From JAPWJZ01 sp966211335 (GTDB lineage: Bacteria; Pseudomonadota; Alphaproteobacteria; Micavibrionales; UBA2020), in the NCBI GenBank assembly GCA_966211335.1, contig CBIHNF010000001.1:248001-312000 (forward strand): a stretch of DNA of 64,000 nucleotides. The letters run 5' to 3'. Of this stretch, positions 34,544 through 43,840 are shown in pieces (within the stretch, counting starts at the first letter, position 1; each line of letters begins with the position of its first letter). The notes below the pieces were generated by a model that did no database searches, was not told where the DNA came from, and was given only the letters and a program-made list of their open reading frames with translations. Position numbers and translations under genes: made by a program.

Positions 34544-35274
34544 GATCCTGTCGAGCCTCCGCCGCCGAAACTGCCGCCCCCGCCGCTGAAGCCGCCAAAG
34601 CCACCTGAACTGCTGGAGCTGCCGCCGCTATAGCGCGACCCGCCGACCCGCGAGGAATTGGCCGCCGACAGCAAATAGATCGCTGCCATGGGGAAGCGAA
34701 CCACGAAGAGAACGAAGAGGCCGAGGATAAACAGGCTCCAGAACAAATTGCCTTCCGGCTGTTCTTCCGCCGCCGGCACGATGACGGGCTTGCCGCCCAG
34801 CACATCCAGCATCGCCTTGGTGCCATCGACGACGCCCTGTTCCATGTTGCCGGCGCGGAAATCCGGCAATATCACCTGCTGCACGATGACGCTGGAGGCG
34901 GCATCCGTCAGCAGTGGTTCCAGCCCGTAGCCGACTTCGATGCGGACTTTATGTTCCTTGGGCGCGACAATCAGCAGCGCGCCGTTGTTCTTGCCCTTCT
35001 GGCCGATCTGCCAGTGGCGGCCGAGCTGGTAGCCGAATTCCTCGATCGCGTTGCCTTTCAGGTCCGGCACCGTCACGACAACGACCTGGTTGGTCGTGCC
35101 GTTTTCATAGGCGGCGAGCAGCTGCGTCAGGGAGTCAACCGTCGGGGCCGACAGAATATGTGCGTCATCGACGACGCGGCCCGTCAGCTTCGGGAAATCC
35201 ATCGCCGCCATGGCGAGCGTCGCGCTGAAGACCAGCGCCAATACGCAAAAACCAAGGCTGCGGAGGATTTTCAG
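34537..35274 (-). CDS. secreted TPM-domain protein (YgcG-like)
   Basis: About 245 aa. A TPM domain follows the signal peptide: LTGRVVDDAHILSAPTVDSL, VVVVTVPDLKGNAIEEFGYQ and GALLIVAPKEHKVRIEVGYG. A membrane helix (SLFILGLFVLFVVRFPMAAI) precedes a Gly/Ser-rich tail. ATG and TTG starts within the frame would cut the signal peptide. The frame stays open from the lemA stop, and CTG at 35274, 8 nt after AAGGAA, gives LKILRSLGFCVLALVFSATL. The CTG start is an inference. The middle gene of lemA-TPM-TPM. Confidence 0.85.
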   Translation of the reverse strand: MKILRSLGFCVLALVFSATLAMAAMDFPKLTGRVVDDAHILSAPTVDSLTQLLAAYENGTTNQVVVVTVPDLKGNAIEEFGYQLGRHWQIGQKGKNNGALLIVAPKEHKVRIEVGYGLEPLLTDAASSVIVQQVILPDFRAGNMEQGVVDGTKAMLDVLGGKPVIVPAAEEQPEGNLFWSLFILGLFVLFVVRFPMAAIYLLSAANSSRVGGSRYSGGSSSSSGGFGGFSGGGGSFGGGGSTGSW

Positions 35275-35286
35275 GGGGCGGATTCC

Positions 35287-35877
35287 TTAGAACTTCACCG
35301 CCGGCGGCTTGTCGGCGCCTTCGGATGACGTGAACACGGCTTTCTCTTTCGCGCCGTAGATCATCGCCCAGATGCGGCCGGGGAAGGTGCGCACGGTCGT
35401 GTTATACTGCTGCACCGTGTCGATATAATCCTTGCGGGCAATGGCGATGCGGTTTTCCGTGCCTTCCAGCTGCGATTGCAGGGACAGGAATTGCTGGTTG
35501 GCTTTCAGGTCTGGATATTGTTCCGACACGACCATGAGGCGCGACAGCGTGGAGGAGAGCGCGCCCTGCGCCGCTTCAAACTTTTTGACCGCTTCCGGGT
35601 CGTTCAGCATTTCCGGCGACAGCGTGACTTTGGTGGCATTGGCACGGGCGTTGATAACATCGGTCAGCGTGGATTTTTCAAAGTTCGCGTAGCCCTTCAC
35701 CGTTTCAACAAGGTTGGGTATGAGGTCCATGCGGCGCTGGTACTGGTTATCCACCTGCGACCATTTCGCCTTCACGTTTTCATCCAGCGTCGGGATGGTG
35801 TTGATGCCGCTGACGACGAAAAGACCGACGAGGACGATAATGCCGATCAGAATGGCGTGTTTTTTGACGAAATCCAT
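35287..35877 (-). CDS. lemA: LemA family protein
   Basis: A 196-aa protein. An N-terminal membrane anchor (ILIGIIVLVGLFVVSGINTI) is followed by the helical LemA domain: NQYQRRMDLIPNLVETVKGY, then RLMVVSEQYPDLKANQQFLS and IAIARKDYIDTVQQYNTTVR. Complete and of standard length. It heads the lemA-TPM-TPM operon. The precise function of this envelope module is not settled. Confidence 0.95.
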   Translation of the reverse strand: MDFVKKHAILIGIIVLVGLFVVSGINTIPTLDENVKAKWSQVDNQYQRRMDLIPNLVETVKGYANFEKSTLTDVINARANATKVTLSPEMLNDPEAVKKFEAAQGALSSTLSRLMVVSEQYPDLKANQQFLSLQSQLEGTENRIAIARKDYIDTVQQYNTTVRTFPGRIWAMIYGAKEKAVFTSSEGADKPPAVKF

Positions 35878-35934
35878 GATGCTCTCCCAATTAATTCTGC
35901 TGCTAATTTACGCCTGAAAGGAAACCCCTGCAAA

Positions 35935-36480
35935 TCAATTGTAGCGGATGGCCGTGATCTCGACCATTTCGCTACCGTTGACGGTGACAAGCTTCACCTC
36001 GTCCCCGACGCCATGTTTCATAAGCGCGAGGGCGACGGGCGACTGCCAGTTGATTTTGCCAAGGTTCACATCCGCCTCGTCAATGCCGACGAGGGTGACG
36101 GTTTTTTCAATATCGTCGGCGCCGACATAAGTGACGGTCGCGCCAAAAAATACTTTTTGCAGACCCGCCTGTTTTTTGGGGTCGACGACGATTGCGCTTT
36201 TGAGGTTGCGGGTCAGGTAGCGCAAGCGGCGGTCAATCTCCCGCAGGCGCTTCTTGCCGTAAATATAGTCACCGTTTTCGGAGCGGTCGCCGTTGCCGGC
36301 CGCCCAGCTGATGATATCGACGATTTTTGGCCGCTCGTCGCGCACCAGCACGCGCATTTCTTCCTGCAGAACGGCGAAGCCTGCGGGTGTCATGTAATTC
36401 TTGACGGGGATGGCGGGCGGCGCCTCGCCGTCGTCCTCGTCATCATCGTCCGGTTCTGGCGGCAGTATTTCTTTGACCAT
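35935..36480 (-). CDS. greB: transcript-cleavage factor GreB
   Basis: A 181-aa Gre factor. The N-terminal coiled coil contains the AAGNGDRSENGDYIYGKKRL tip, with acidic residues that promote RNA cleavage in backtracked RNA polymerase. The C-terminal domain is FKBP-like (KINWQSPVALALMKHGVGDE). An extra acidic stretch, PEPDDDDEDDGE, precedes the coiled coil and is unusual. It diverges from the COQ10-like gene across 71 nt. Confidence 0.93.
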   Translation of the reverse strand: MVKEILPPEPDDDDEDDGEAPPAIPVKNYMTPAGFAVLQEEMRVLVRDERPKIVDIISWAAGNGDRSENGDYIYGKKRLREIDRRLRYLTRNLKSAIVVDPKKQAGLQKVFFGATVTYVGADDIEKTVTLVGIDEADVNLGKINWQSPVALALMKHGVGDEVKLVTVNGSEMVEITAIRYN

Positions 36481-36551
36481 GCGGCGGATTTTAGCGAAGC
36501 TTACCTTTCGGCGCTACTTGAAAAGCAGGCGGCATCACGGTCTAATGCCCT

Positions 36552-36983
36552 ATGCCGAAGGTTCATGACAGCCGCATCGTTTCCATCCCGCGCAAACAGG
36601 CCTTTGCGCTGATGATGAATATTGAAAAATACCCGAAGTTCATCCCCTTTATCCGCCGCGTGCGGATTTTAAGTCACCATGGCGCGGTGACGAGGGCGGA
36701 AATTCTGGTCGGCCTGCCCGCGCTGTCCTTCACCTATCAATGCGAAATTACGGCGACGCCCTCCAGCAGCATCCATATCCGCGACATCGCGGGGCCGTTC
36801 CGCTACCTCAAATGCGCGATTTTGTTTGAAGACGCAGGGGCTGGCAAAACCCGCATTGATTATAGTTTTGAATCAAAATTCCGCTCGAACCTGATGAACG
36901 CGGTGGCGGACCCGCTGTTCAGCGCGCTGCTGGGCACGACGCTGTCGGAAGTACAGCGGCATATAAAACGCGAAAAGCTTTAG
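36552..36983 (+). CDS. COQ10/RatA-like SRPBCC protein
   Basis: A 143-aa START-fold (SRPBCC) protein. Typical features are RKQAFALMMNIEKYPKFIPF at the start, DIAGPFRYLKCA in the middle and the C-terminal helix NAVADPLFSALLGTTLSEVQ. Family members bind ubiquinone or polyketides and support respiration (COQ10). Some gamma-proteobacterial ones are annotated as ribosome-associated toxin RatA. The respiratory context here favours the quinone role. The gene overlaps the convergent CYTH gene by 4 nt. Confidence 0.85.
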   Translation: MPKVHDSRIVSIPRKQAFALMMNIEKYPKFIPFIRRVRILSHHGAVTRAEILVGLPALSFTYQCEITATPSSSIHIRDIAGPFRYLKCAILFEDAGAGKTRIDYSFESKFRSNLMNAVADPLFSALLGTTLSEVQRHIKREKL

Positions 36984-37678
36984 GGCTTGCGCTTGCGGCT
37001 GGCGATGTAGAGCTGGCTGCCCTGCTTTGATTTGGATAGGAGCTGCACCTTCGCATTCGGCGCGATTTTCAAAATTTCTTCGCGCAGCGCGTCAATCGCG
37101 CCCGCATTGCCGGATTTGCGCTCCAGCTCGATTTCAAAAAACTTATGGCGCGAGCCGTCGGACTGCAAAATGATTTCGCCGACATCAAAGGCCATTTCAA
37201 CCGTCGCGGCCTTTTTGCCGTGGCCGACGGTGACGTCGAAATAGCGCCGCTCGATCGCCGCGGTAAAAATATGCTTCAGCTTCATTTTGGCGAAGGGTTT
37301 GACAGCTTCATGCGTGTCGGCATCGGTCACCGCGTTCAAATCGGGCGCATGGCTCGGCATAATGTCCTTCACCTCGCGGCGGAACAGGGCGCCGCTGGCA
37401 AGGTTGCCGTTGGCCGCCGGCAGGTCGCGCTTGACCGTCTGCTCATGCCCGCCAAGACGGCCTTTTTTGCCTTCCTTATATTGCATGCGGAGCGAAATAT
37501 CGTTCTTGAACAGCGTCAGCCGCGCGGTGTCGTAATAGGCGCGCGGCATATATTTATGCTCGATATCGGAGGGCGCATGTTTTTGCGCAAAATGCCTGAA
37601 TACTTTTTCCAAATCGCCCGGTGACAGCTGGATTTTGACTTCCTGCTCGTCTTCGCTCTTCTGCTTGGGCAAGGGCAT
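36980..37678 (-). CDS. CYTH domain (triphosphate tunnel) protein
   Basis: A 232-aa protein. The N-terminal QEVKIQL strand replaces the usual ExExK motif. YYDTARLTLFKNDISLRMQY, then EQTVKR, TAAIERRYFDV and KFFEIELERKSGN supply the tunnel strands with their alternating charged residues. Members hydrolyse triphosphates or bind polyphosphate or nucleotides. No CHAD domain is attached. The first-motif substitution (Q for E) makes catalysis uncertain. Confidence 0.82.
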   Translation of the reverse strand: MPLPKQKSEDEQEVKIQLSPGDLEKVFRHFAQKHAPSDIEHKYMPRAYYDTARLTLFKNDISLRMQYKEGKKGRLGGHEQTVKRDLPAANGNLASGALFRREVKDIMPSHAPDLNAVTDADTHEAVKPFAKMKLKHIFTAAIERRYFDVTVGHGKKAATVEMAFDVGEIILQSDGSRHKFFEIELERKSGNAGAIDALREEILKIAPNAKVQLLSKSKQGSQLYIASRKRKP

Positions 37679-37757
37679 AGGGCCTCGTCTGATTCGGGGT
37701 GCAGATATGTTTCCTGTTGCGTGAAAGCTAACACGCGTTTCGGATTCTGTCTAATCT

Positions 37758-39566
37758 TTACGGCTGGGGCGGCTTGGCCTGGCGCTTCGGCGCTTCCTGC
37801 GGCGGGGCGGCATAGCCCAGTTTTTCCGGCGCAATCACGGCATAGCCGACGATTTCCTTGAAATGGACATGCACGGGGTCCGGCTTTGACTCAAACTTCA
37901 ATTCACGCGGGCCAAAGGCCTTTTCAAGGTAGCGTTTTGCCACCAGCGCTTTGCGGGCATCGCCCAGCGTCAGGTCATGCGCAGCTTCCTGCGCCAGCAG
38001 ACCGCCGCTCAAGACATCGGCCATATGGTCGAGCAATTTGCGCGCAAAACGCTCGCCGTCTTTCGGGTTCTGCCGCAGGTGCAGCAGGGCATTCATGGTT
38101 TCTTTCAGGCCCTGGTCGAGCAGCGCTTTTTCGGCGCTCATGGAGGCCGGCAGGCTGTCGGAAATGCCGCGGATTTTTTCGATGAAAATCTGGTCGCCGG
38201 GTTCTTTGCCGGCCACCATGCGCAGCAGTTCCAGCGCTTGGATGTTGGCGGGGCCTTCCCAGACTGTCAGCACCATGGCGTCGCGGAACTGACGGGCGGT
38301 CGGGAATTCTTCCGTATAGCCGTTGCCGCCGACCATTTCGAGCGCGCGTTTGGCGGACTGCACGCCATCTTCCGCCGTGCGGTATTTGGCAAGCGCCGTT
38401 GAAAGGCGAAGCCAGGGGCGCTGCGTGTCATCCTTCAGCGCGATGTCGAAGGTTTTGGCGGCTTCGAAGGCAAGGGCGGTTGAGGCTTCGGATTTCATCA
38501 TCAAATCCATCAGCTCGTTCTGCACCATGGGATAGTTGATGATGGGCTTGCCAAAGGCTTCGCGGTGCGTCGCCCAGCTGGCGGCCTCTAAAAACGCGCG
38601 GCGCTGCACGCCCGCGCCGGAAACCGCATTGTGGATACGGCTGTATTCCAGCGCTTCCATCATGACCTTCAGCCCATGCGGCGGCGGCGCGATTTCAATC
38701 ACCTCCGCGCCTTCAAGATCGATTTCGCCAGTGGCGAGGCCTTTGGTGCCGAGCTTGTCTTTCAGACGGCGGATGGAATAGCTGTTCTGCTCCCCGTTCG
38801 CGAGGTGGCTGGGGACAAGATAAAGGCCTAGGCCCTTGCTGCCCGCGGGCGCGCCTTCCGGCCGCGCCGTTGCCAGCGCAAGCCCGGAGTTGGCATTGCT
38901 GGTAAACCATTTGAGGCCGTGCAGCGTGATTTTGCCGTCGGCATCGGTCTTTGCCACCGTCGTCGTCGCGCCAACGTCGGAGCCGCCGTGCAACTCGGTC
39001 GCCCAGGTGCCGCCGGTTTTGGTTGCGCCATCCATGCGGGTCATTTCCGGCAGGTATTTATCGCGCACATCCTGTGGCGCGAATTTATCCAGCACATAGG
39101 CGACAGCGCCGGTCATGGTGACGGGGCAATGCACGGAAATATCGCTTTGCGACAGCATGTAGCCCATGGCGAAGGACAGCAGATGCGGCTCCGCGTTGTT
39201 ATCCTGAAAAGCCAGGCCAATCGTGCCGCGACGGTAGGCTTCCTGATGCGCGTCTTCGTATTTGGGGTTGAACAAGACATGGCTTTTCTTTTCACCCAGC
39301 TTGTTATGCGTCTGCAGTTCCGGCGGGGCGTGGCGGTCGCTGTAGCTGGCCTGTTCATCCAGCTTGCCGCCGACAAAGCTGCCGAAGTCTTTCAGGCGCG
39401 CAAGGTTGCGGGAGAGCATGTTGTTATCAAGCCGCTCCAGCACGCGCTGCAGGTTGATGTCGCTGTCGAAAAAATTCGTGCCGCGGGTTTCTTTGGAATA
39501 TTCCTGCGGCGTCGCTACTGAATTTTCCTGCGGCGTAGCCGCGTGGCGCGGTTTGGGATCGGACAT
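37758..39566 (-). CDS. acyl-CoA dehydrogenase, AidB-like
   Basis: A 602-aa flavoenzyme. The N-terminal extension and the large size fit the AidB branch of the acyl-CoA dehydrogenase family, which is linked to alkylation response. Signatures include TGGTWATELHGGSDVGATTT, SYSIRRLKDKLGTKGLATGE and LEMVGGNGYTEEFPTARQFR. A short tandem repeat, ATPQENSVATPQEYS, lies in the N-terminus and is mirrored in the DNA. ATG at 39566 is used, with GGAG upstream. It is divergent from a TetR regulator, which probably controls it. Confidence 0.9.
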   Translation of the reverse strand: MSDPKPRHAATPQENSVATPQEYSKETRGTNFFDSDINLQRVLERLDNNMLSRNLARLKDFGSFVGGKLDEQASYSDRHAPPELQTHNKLGEKKSHVLFNPKYEDAHQEAYRRGTIGLAFQDNNAEPHLLSFAMGYMLSQSDISVHCPVTMTGAVAYVLDKFAPQDVRDKYLPEMTRMDGATKTGGTWATELHGGSDVGATTTVAKTDADGKITLHGLKWFTSNANSGLALATARPEGAPAGSKGLGLYLVPSHLANGEQNSYSIRRLKDKLGTKGLATGEIDLEGAEVIEIAPPPHGLKVMMEALEYSRIHNAVSGAGVQRRAFLEAASWATHREAFGKPIINYPMVQNELMDLMMKSEASTALAFEAAKTFDIALKDDTQRPWLRLSTALAKYRTAEDGVQSAKRALEMVGGNGYTEEFPTARQFRDAMVLTVWEGPANIQALELLRMVAGKEPGDQIFIEKIRGISDSLPASMSAEKALLDQGLKETMNALLHLRQNPKDGERFARKLLDHMADVLSGGLLAQEAAHDLTLGDARKALVAKRYLEKAFGPRELKFESKPDPVHVHFKEIVGYAVIAPEKLGYAAPPQEAPKRQAKPPQP

Positions 39567-39646
39567 CGTCACATGACTCCGGTATTGCTGCTGCGATTAT
39601 GGATCGAGGGAATGATGCGCCGGAGGCGATTTAAACTCAAGGCCTA

Positions 39647-39675
39647 TTGACCGTATATCTCAACGGTGCAAAGAT
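39647..39675 (+). promoter_or_regulatory. promoter with internal inverted repeat, upstream of tetR-type gene
   Basis: TTGACC (39647-39652), 17 nt, then AAAGAT (39670-39675). Within it, ACCGT (39650-39654) and ACGGT (39663-39667) are inverted around 8 nt. This placement suits autoregulation by the TetR protein. Two copies of AACTGGGGA follow at about 39687 and 39707. Confidence 0.5.
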
Positions 39676-39725
39676 AAACAGGACTGGAACTGGGGACTAA
39701 AATAGAAACTGGGGAGTTTCAAATT

Positions 39726-40367
39726 ATGGCTGCCATCACCACGACTGCGGGTGCGCCCGCCACTGCCGATTTCCAGAAAAAATTCCGCTATCACCATGGT
39801 AACCTCCGCGAGGCTGCGATCAACGCGGCCTTAGGCATTCTCTCGACGGAAGGGATTGCGGCCTTAAGCCTGCGCGCCCTTGCGAAAGCGACCGGCGTCA
39901 CGCCGACCGCTTTCTATGAAAGCCACTTCGGCGATAAAGACGAGCTTTTGGCCGCCGTGGCCGAAACCGGCTTCCAGAAGCTGGCGCTGCAAATGGCGGA
40001 AGATGCGACGGGCGCCGCCTCGACGCAAGAGCGCATCGAGCGTCTCATGACCAGCTACATCCGCTTTGCGCAGAACAACAAGCCGCTGTTCCAGCTGATG
40101 TTCGGCCGCGAGCTGTCGAACCTGAAAAAATATCCCACCCTCGCCATGACCGCCGGCAAAAGCTATTCGCTGATCTCGGCGGCGCTGTCGAAACGCAGCG
40201 GCAATGCGGATGAGGCGCGGTTTTTGACCGTCGCCATCTGGAGCCTCTGCCACGGCCTGACCACGCTCATTATTGATGAAAAACTCAATACAGCGCAGTT
40301 CGGTGCCGAAACGGTGGAAGATTTCGTGAAGCGGACGGTATCCATCTTCTCCGCCAGCCTTGTTTAA
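39726..40367 (+). CDS. TetR/AcrR family regulator
   Basis: A 213-aa repressor. The helix-turn-helix domain covers residues about 18-68, with REAAINAALGILSTEGIAAL and LRALAKATGVTPTAFYESHF. The C-terminal domain resembles the WHG-type ligand-binding half, with FAQNNKPLFQLMFG and FLTVAIWSLCHGLTTLII. It is divergent from the AidB-like dehydrogenase, so it probably regulates that gene and itself, with an acyl-CoA or fatty acid as possible ligand. Confidence 0.9.
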   Translation: MAAITTTAGAPATADFQKKFRYHHGNLREAAINAALGILSTEGIAALSLRALAKATGVTPTAFYESHFGDKDELLAAVAETGFQKLALQMAEDATGAASTQERIERLMTSYIRFAQNNKPLFQLMFGRELSNLKKYPTLAMTAGKSYSLISAALSKRSGNADEARFLTVAIWSLCHGLTTLIIDEKLNTAQFGAETVEDFVKRTVSIFSASLV

Positions 40368-40379
40368 TAGACGGCTCGT

Positions 40380-41228
40380 TTAAGTATATTTCTCCAGAAT
40401 ACGCTGGGCTTTGCGTGCATAGGACATGCCGAAAAGCCGCGCGTGCACGAGCAGCGGGTAGAGGTTGTAAATATCCGCCCGTTCCTCGAAGAAGCCGGGA
40501 CGGATGGGCCTGATTTCGTGATAATGGCGGAAGAAGGTTTCATCAAACGTGTTGAACAGGCGGATAAAGGCGAGCTCGATTTCAGGATCGGCATAATAAA
40601 TCGCGGGGTCAAGAAACGCCGCCACCTTGCCCCTGCCCGCCAGCACGTTGCCGCCCCAGATATCGCCATGGATCAATGACGGCGCTTGCGGGTTTTTGAG
40701 CATATTCGGCAGCCGCGGCAGCAGCTTCTCGATCATCTTCATGACCTTCGCGTCGATCTTCTGCTCCTTTAAGGCTTCTTTCGCCATGTAGAGCAGGCGC
40801 TGCTCGGTGAAGAAGGTGATCCAGTCGCGGCTTTGCTGGTTGGGCTGGCGGAGGGAGCCGATGAGCGTGTCACGCTCGAGCCCGTATTGCTCCGCATGGA
40901 TTTCATGCAGCGCCGCGATAACCTCGGCCGCATTCTTGACGCCGGCGGCATCGAGCGCGTAATGGCTCTCGACCGGCTCCATCACAATCACATGCTCGTT
41001 GCTGTAGTGGATGGTCGGCACCGGCAGCTTGCTGCGCTCTTTCAGGTACTTCAGCATATAGGCTTCGGTATCAAGCCCGCGTTCCGCCACCTTGGCGACG
41101 ACGCTGCGGCCGCCTTCAAGCCCAAAGCGGTAAATCTGCGCGTTATTGGCCGCCGACAGCGGGGCGATGGACTGGATGCGGGTCTTAAGCTCTTTTTCAA
41201 GCTCGGCGCGGAGGCCTGCTGCGATCAT
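40380..41228 (-). CDS. fructosamine kinase family protein
   Basis: A 282-aa protein-kinase-like-fold enzyme. The catalytic loop HGDIWGGNVL and the AAFLDPAIYYADPEIELAF motif are typical of fructosamine-3-kinases, which phosphorylate glycated amines for deglycation. The N-terminal nucleotide-binding part has GRSVVAKV. The ATG at 41228 gives the expected family length. The longer frame to 41465 overlaps mnmC and is rejected. Confidence 0.88.
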   Translation of the reverse strand: MIAAGLRAELEKELKTRIQSIAPLSAANNAQIYRFGLEGGRSVVAKVAERGLDTEAYMLKYLKERSKLPVPTIHYSNEHVIVMEPVESHYALDAAGVKNAAEVIAALHEIHAEQYGLERDTLIGSLRQPNQQSRDWITFFTEQRLLYMAKEALKEQKIDAKVMKMIEKLLPRLPNMLKNPQAPSLIHGDIWGGNVLAGRGKVAAFLDPAIYYADPEIELAFIRLFNTFDETFFRHYHEIRPIRPGFFEERADIYNLYPLLVHARLFGMSYARKAQRILEKYT

Positions 41229-41306
41229 GGCTGTTGATTCCCTTGCGTTTCCGCGCGTATTTTGTGATCTTCGCTTAAGGAAAATAAGCCCCTCAAGGAT
41301 TCCATC

Positions 41307-43160
41307 TTGGCACTGAAACCCGCCCGTTTGCAATGGTCTGACACCGGCGCCATCGAAAGCCTCGATTACGGCGACGTCTATTTCCAGCGCGACAAGGGGA
41401 TGGATGAATCGCGCCATGTGTTTATCGAGAACAATAACCTTGCCGCCCGCTTTGCTGCGCTGCACGGCAGCTTCAGCATCGCGGAGACAGGCTTTGGCAG
41501 CGGATTAAACTTTCTGCTGGCGGCAAAACTGTTTTTGGAAACAGCACCGCCGGACGCGCGGCTGATTTACGCCAGCGTCGAAAAACACCCGATTACGAAA
41601 GCCGATCTCGCCCGCGTTTACGAATTCTTCGGCGCGCTTGCGCCGCTCACCGAAGATATTCTTCGTCAATACCCGCCGCTGATCGAGGGATTCCATACCC
41701 TCCATATCGCCGGGGGCCGTATCCAGCTGATGCTGATGTTCGGCGATATAGCGCAGGTTCTGCCGCAGCTGCAGGGCAAATTCGACTGCTGGTTTCTGGA
41801 TGGTTTTTCGCCGGTCAAAAACCCCGATATGTGGCAGGACAGCCTCTATGCGCTGGTCGCCGCGCGCACGAAGGCGGGTGGCACCCTTTCCACCTTTTCA
41901 TCGGCGGGGCATGTGCGGCGGGGGCTGAAGGCCGCAGGATTTGAAGTCAAAAAAATAAAAGGCTTCGGCTTCAAATGGAGCATGACGATTGCGCGGATGC
42001 CGGGGGACGCGGCGGGTTATATGCAGAAAAAAGTCGCCGTCCTCGGCGCAGGGATTGCGGGCTGCGCCGCTGCCTATGCGCTGCAAAGGCGCGGCCATGT
42101 TGTGACGCTGATCGACCATAAAGGCATTGCCGCCGAGACATCCGGCAACCCTGTCGGCATCGTGTACCCGAAGCTGACGGCGGATCCGTCGCATATGGGG
42201 GCTTTTCATGCGCATGCTTTTTCTTACACCGCCAACCTTTTGAAAATTCTGGCCCTTCCGTCATGGCAGGCTTGCGGCGTGCTGCACCTTGACCTTAACG
42301 CCGACGACGCGGCGCGGTCAAAACAGACGATGGAAAGACACGAATTTCCGGCAGATTACGCCGTGCTGACAGATAAAGGCATTCTGCAGCCCGGCGCGGG
42401 GTTTCTGTCACCGGTTGAATTCTGCACTGCTCTTTCAAAAAATGTCGAAACAATCATCGGCACCGCGATTGGCGGGTTAGAGAAAAAACCGGACGGCTGG
42501 CATGTGAAGGACACAGGGGGCAAAAGCATTGCGGTCGCGGATGCCGTCGTTATCGCCCTCGGCAACGCATCGCTGAAGCTAATGGAGACAAAATGGCTGC
42601 CGCTGCAATCCTTCCGCGGGCAGGTGACGCTGGTGAAGGAAACGGCGCAATCCGCCAGCCTTGATAAAGTAATCTGCCACGACGGTTATATTACGCCGGC
42701 GGTGGACGGTATTCACTGCATTGGCGCGACCTTCCAGAAGCAGGAGGCTGGCGATTTTTCAAACCGCGCGGCAGACGATGCGGAGAACCTGCAAAAACTG
42801 AATGCCAACCTGCCGCAATTCGGTTTCACCGAAAGTGATATTACCGCCAGCCGTAGCGGCTACCGCGCAGCAACGCCCGACAAAATCCCCATGATCGGCC
42901 CCTGCCCCGATTACGACGGCTATGTCGCAGCATTTGCGGAGCTGCGGCGCACCGATAAAATTGACGCCGCGCCCGTGTACCATCAGGGGCTTTATGTGTC
43001 GACCGGCTTTGGCGCCCATGGCATGACCGGCGCGCCGCTGGCGGGGGAAATGATTGCGGCGATGATTTCAGGCGACCCCTGCCCCGTGCCGCTGGACGTG
43101 CTGGAACATGCGGTTCCGGAGCGGTTTATTCTGCGCGGATTAAAACGCCGGCAGATTTAA
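41307..43160 (+). CDS. mnmC: bifunctional tRNA modification protein MnmC
   Basis: A 617-aa two-domain enzyme for 5-methylaminomethyl-2-thiouridine at the wobble position. The N-terminal methyltransferase (about 1-235) has the SAM motif GFGSGLNFLLA and DCWFLDGFSPVKNPDMW. The C-terminal FAD-dependent domain starts at KVAVLGAGIAGCAAAYAL (about 242) and ends with STGFGAHGMTGAPLAGE. Both domains look intact. The start is TTG at 41307 with AAGGA upstream. It overlaps the convergent VanX-like gene by 4 nt. Confidence 0.95.
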   Translation: MALKPARLQWSDTGAIESLDYGDVYFQRDKGMDESRHVFIENNNLAARFAALHGSFSIAETGFGSGLNFLLAAKLFLETAPPDARLIYASVEKHPITKADLARVYEFFGALAPLTEDILRQYPPLIEGFHTLHIAGGRIQLMLMFGDIAQVLPQLQGKFDCWFLDGFSPVKNPDMWQDSLYALVAARTKAGGTLSTFSSAGHVRRGLKAAGFEVKKIKGFGFKWSMTIARMPGDAAGYMQKKVAVLGAGIAGCAAAYALQRRGHVVTLIDHKGIAAETSGNPVGIVYPKLTADPSHMGAFHAHAFSYTANLLKILALPSWQACGVLHLDLNADDAARSKQTMERHEFPADYAVLTDKGILQPGAGFLSPVEFCTALSKNVETIIGTAIGGLEKKPDGWHVKDTGGKSIAVADAVVIALGNASLKLMETKWLPLQSFRGQVTLVKETAQSASLDKVICHDGYITPAVDGIHCIGATFQKQEAGDFSNRAADDAENLQKLNANLPQFGFTESDITASRSGYRAATPDKIPMIGPCPDYDGYVAAFAELRRTDKIDAAPVYHQGLYVSTGFGAHGMTGAPLAGEMIAAMISGDPCPVPLDVLEHAVPERFILRGLKRRQI

Positions 43161-43840
43161 GTTGCCGTCATGCGGTATTCCGGCGGCATGTTCGCATCGC
43201 TGATGGGCGCAAAAAGATTGGCGTAATGCGCGGGGAAGCGGAAATCCCACCATTCCTGCGGCAGCGGATAAAGCTCCAGCCGCAAATCGGCTGCAGCCTG
43301 CATCATTGAATCTTCCAGCAGCTGGCGGTTTTTTAAAATTTCCGCGTCAAAGTTTTTGTAGTTGCGCGCCGCAGGGTTATTGGCGCGGTCGGTGGTCAGG
43401 TAATCAAAAGCTGTGCCCATATCGGCTTGACTGCCGTCCTGCCGCAGCAGAATGATATCCACCGCCATGCCGCGCGGATGGCCGCCCTTGCCGGGGGGCG
43501 AGAGGAGACGCCCGGGTTCTTCCAACCATTGCGGGTTGGCTTTGACAATATCGGTCTGCGCCATCAGCGCCTGCGCTTCGGTGGTGCGCAGGCAATCTTT
43601 CAATTCAAAAATATAGCCGCTTTTTTCAAAGCAAATTTCCGCAGCGCGCAAAATAATGGGCGCAAAATTGCGGTGGCACCACATTTTGGCATCCGCCCGG
43701 TAAATCGCGCCGCCGAACATATTGTCGGGATGTTTTGGTTGCGCATAGACCAGATCAATCTTCAGCGGATAGCTGCCGGTAAAATCATCGAGCGCGACAA
43801 GGTTTTCAGGGCCGATCTTCGTCTGCGGAAAATCCGTCAT
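43157..43840 (-). CDS. D-alanyl-D-alanine dipeptidase (VanX-like, M15)
   Basis: A 227-aa zinc peptidase. The metal motif GGHPRGMAVDI supplies His and Asp, and the PQEWWDFRF segment near the C-terminus contains the catalytic Glu. It resembles VanX/DdpX enzymes, which split D-Ala-D-Ala. The expected third ligand His after EWW is Asp-Phe here, so details may differ. It lacks an export signal. No vancomycin-resistance genes are nearby, so a role in peptidoglycan recycling is more likely. Adjacent to the ThDP enzyme on the same strand. Confidence 0.85.
   Translation of the reverse strand: MTDFPQTKIGPENLVALDDFTGSYPLKIDLVYAQPKHPDNMFGGAIYRADAKMWCHRNFAPIILRAAEICFEKSGYIFELKDCLRTTEAQALMAQTDIVKANPQWLEEPGRLLSPPGKGGHPRGMAVDIILLRQDGSQADMGTAFDYLTTDRANNPAARNYKNFDAEILKNRQLLEDSMMQAAADLRLELYPLPQEWWDFRFPAHYANLFAPISDANMPPEYRMTAT

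Noticed and set aside
35476..36612. 378-codon plus-strand open frame across lemA and greB
   Set aside because: It runs through two clear genes on the opposite strand.
36552..36983. RatA toxin of a toxin-antitoxin pair
   Set aside because: No antitoxin partner is adjacent, and the family is better explained as COQ10-like quinone binding.
43157..43840. Vancomycin-resistance gene
   Set aside because: The VanX-like peptidase stands without VanH, VanA or a VanRS system. A role in wall recycling is more likely.
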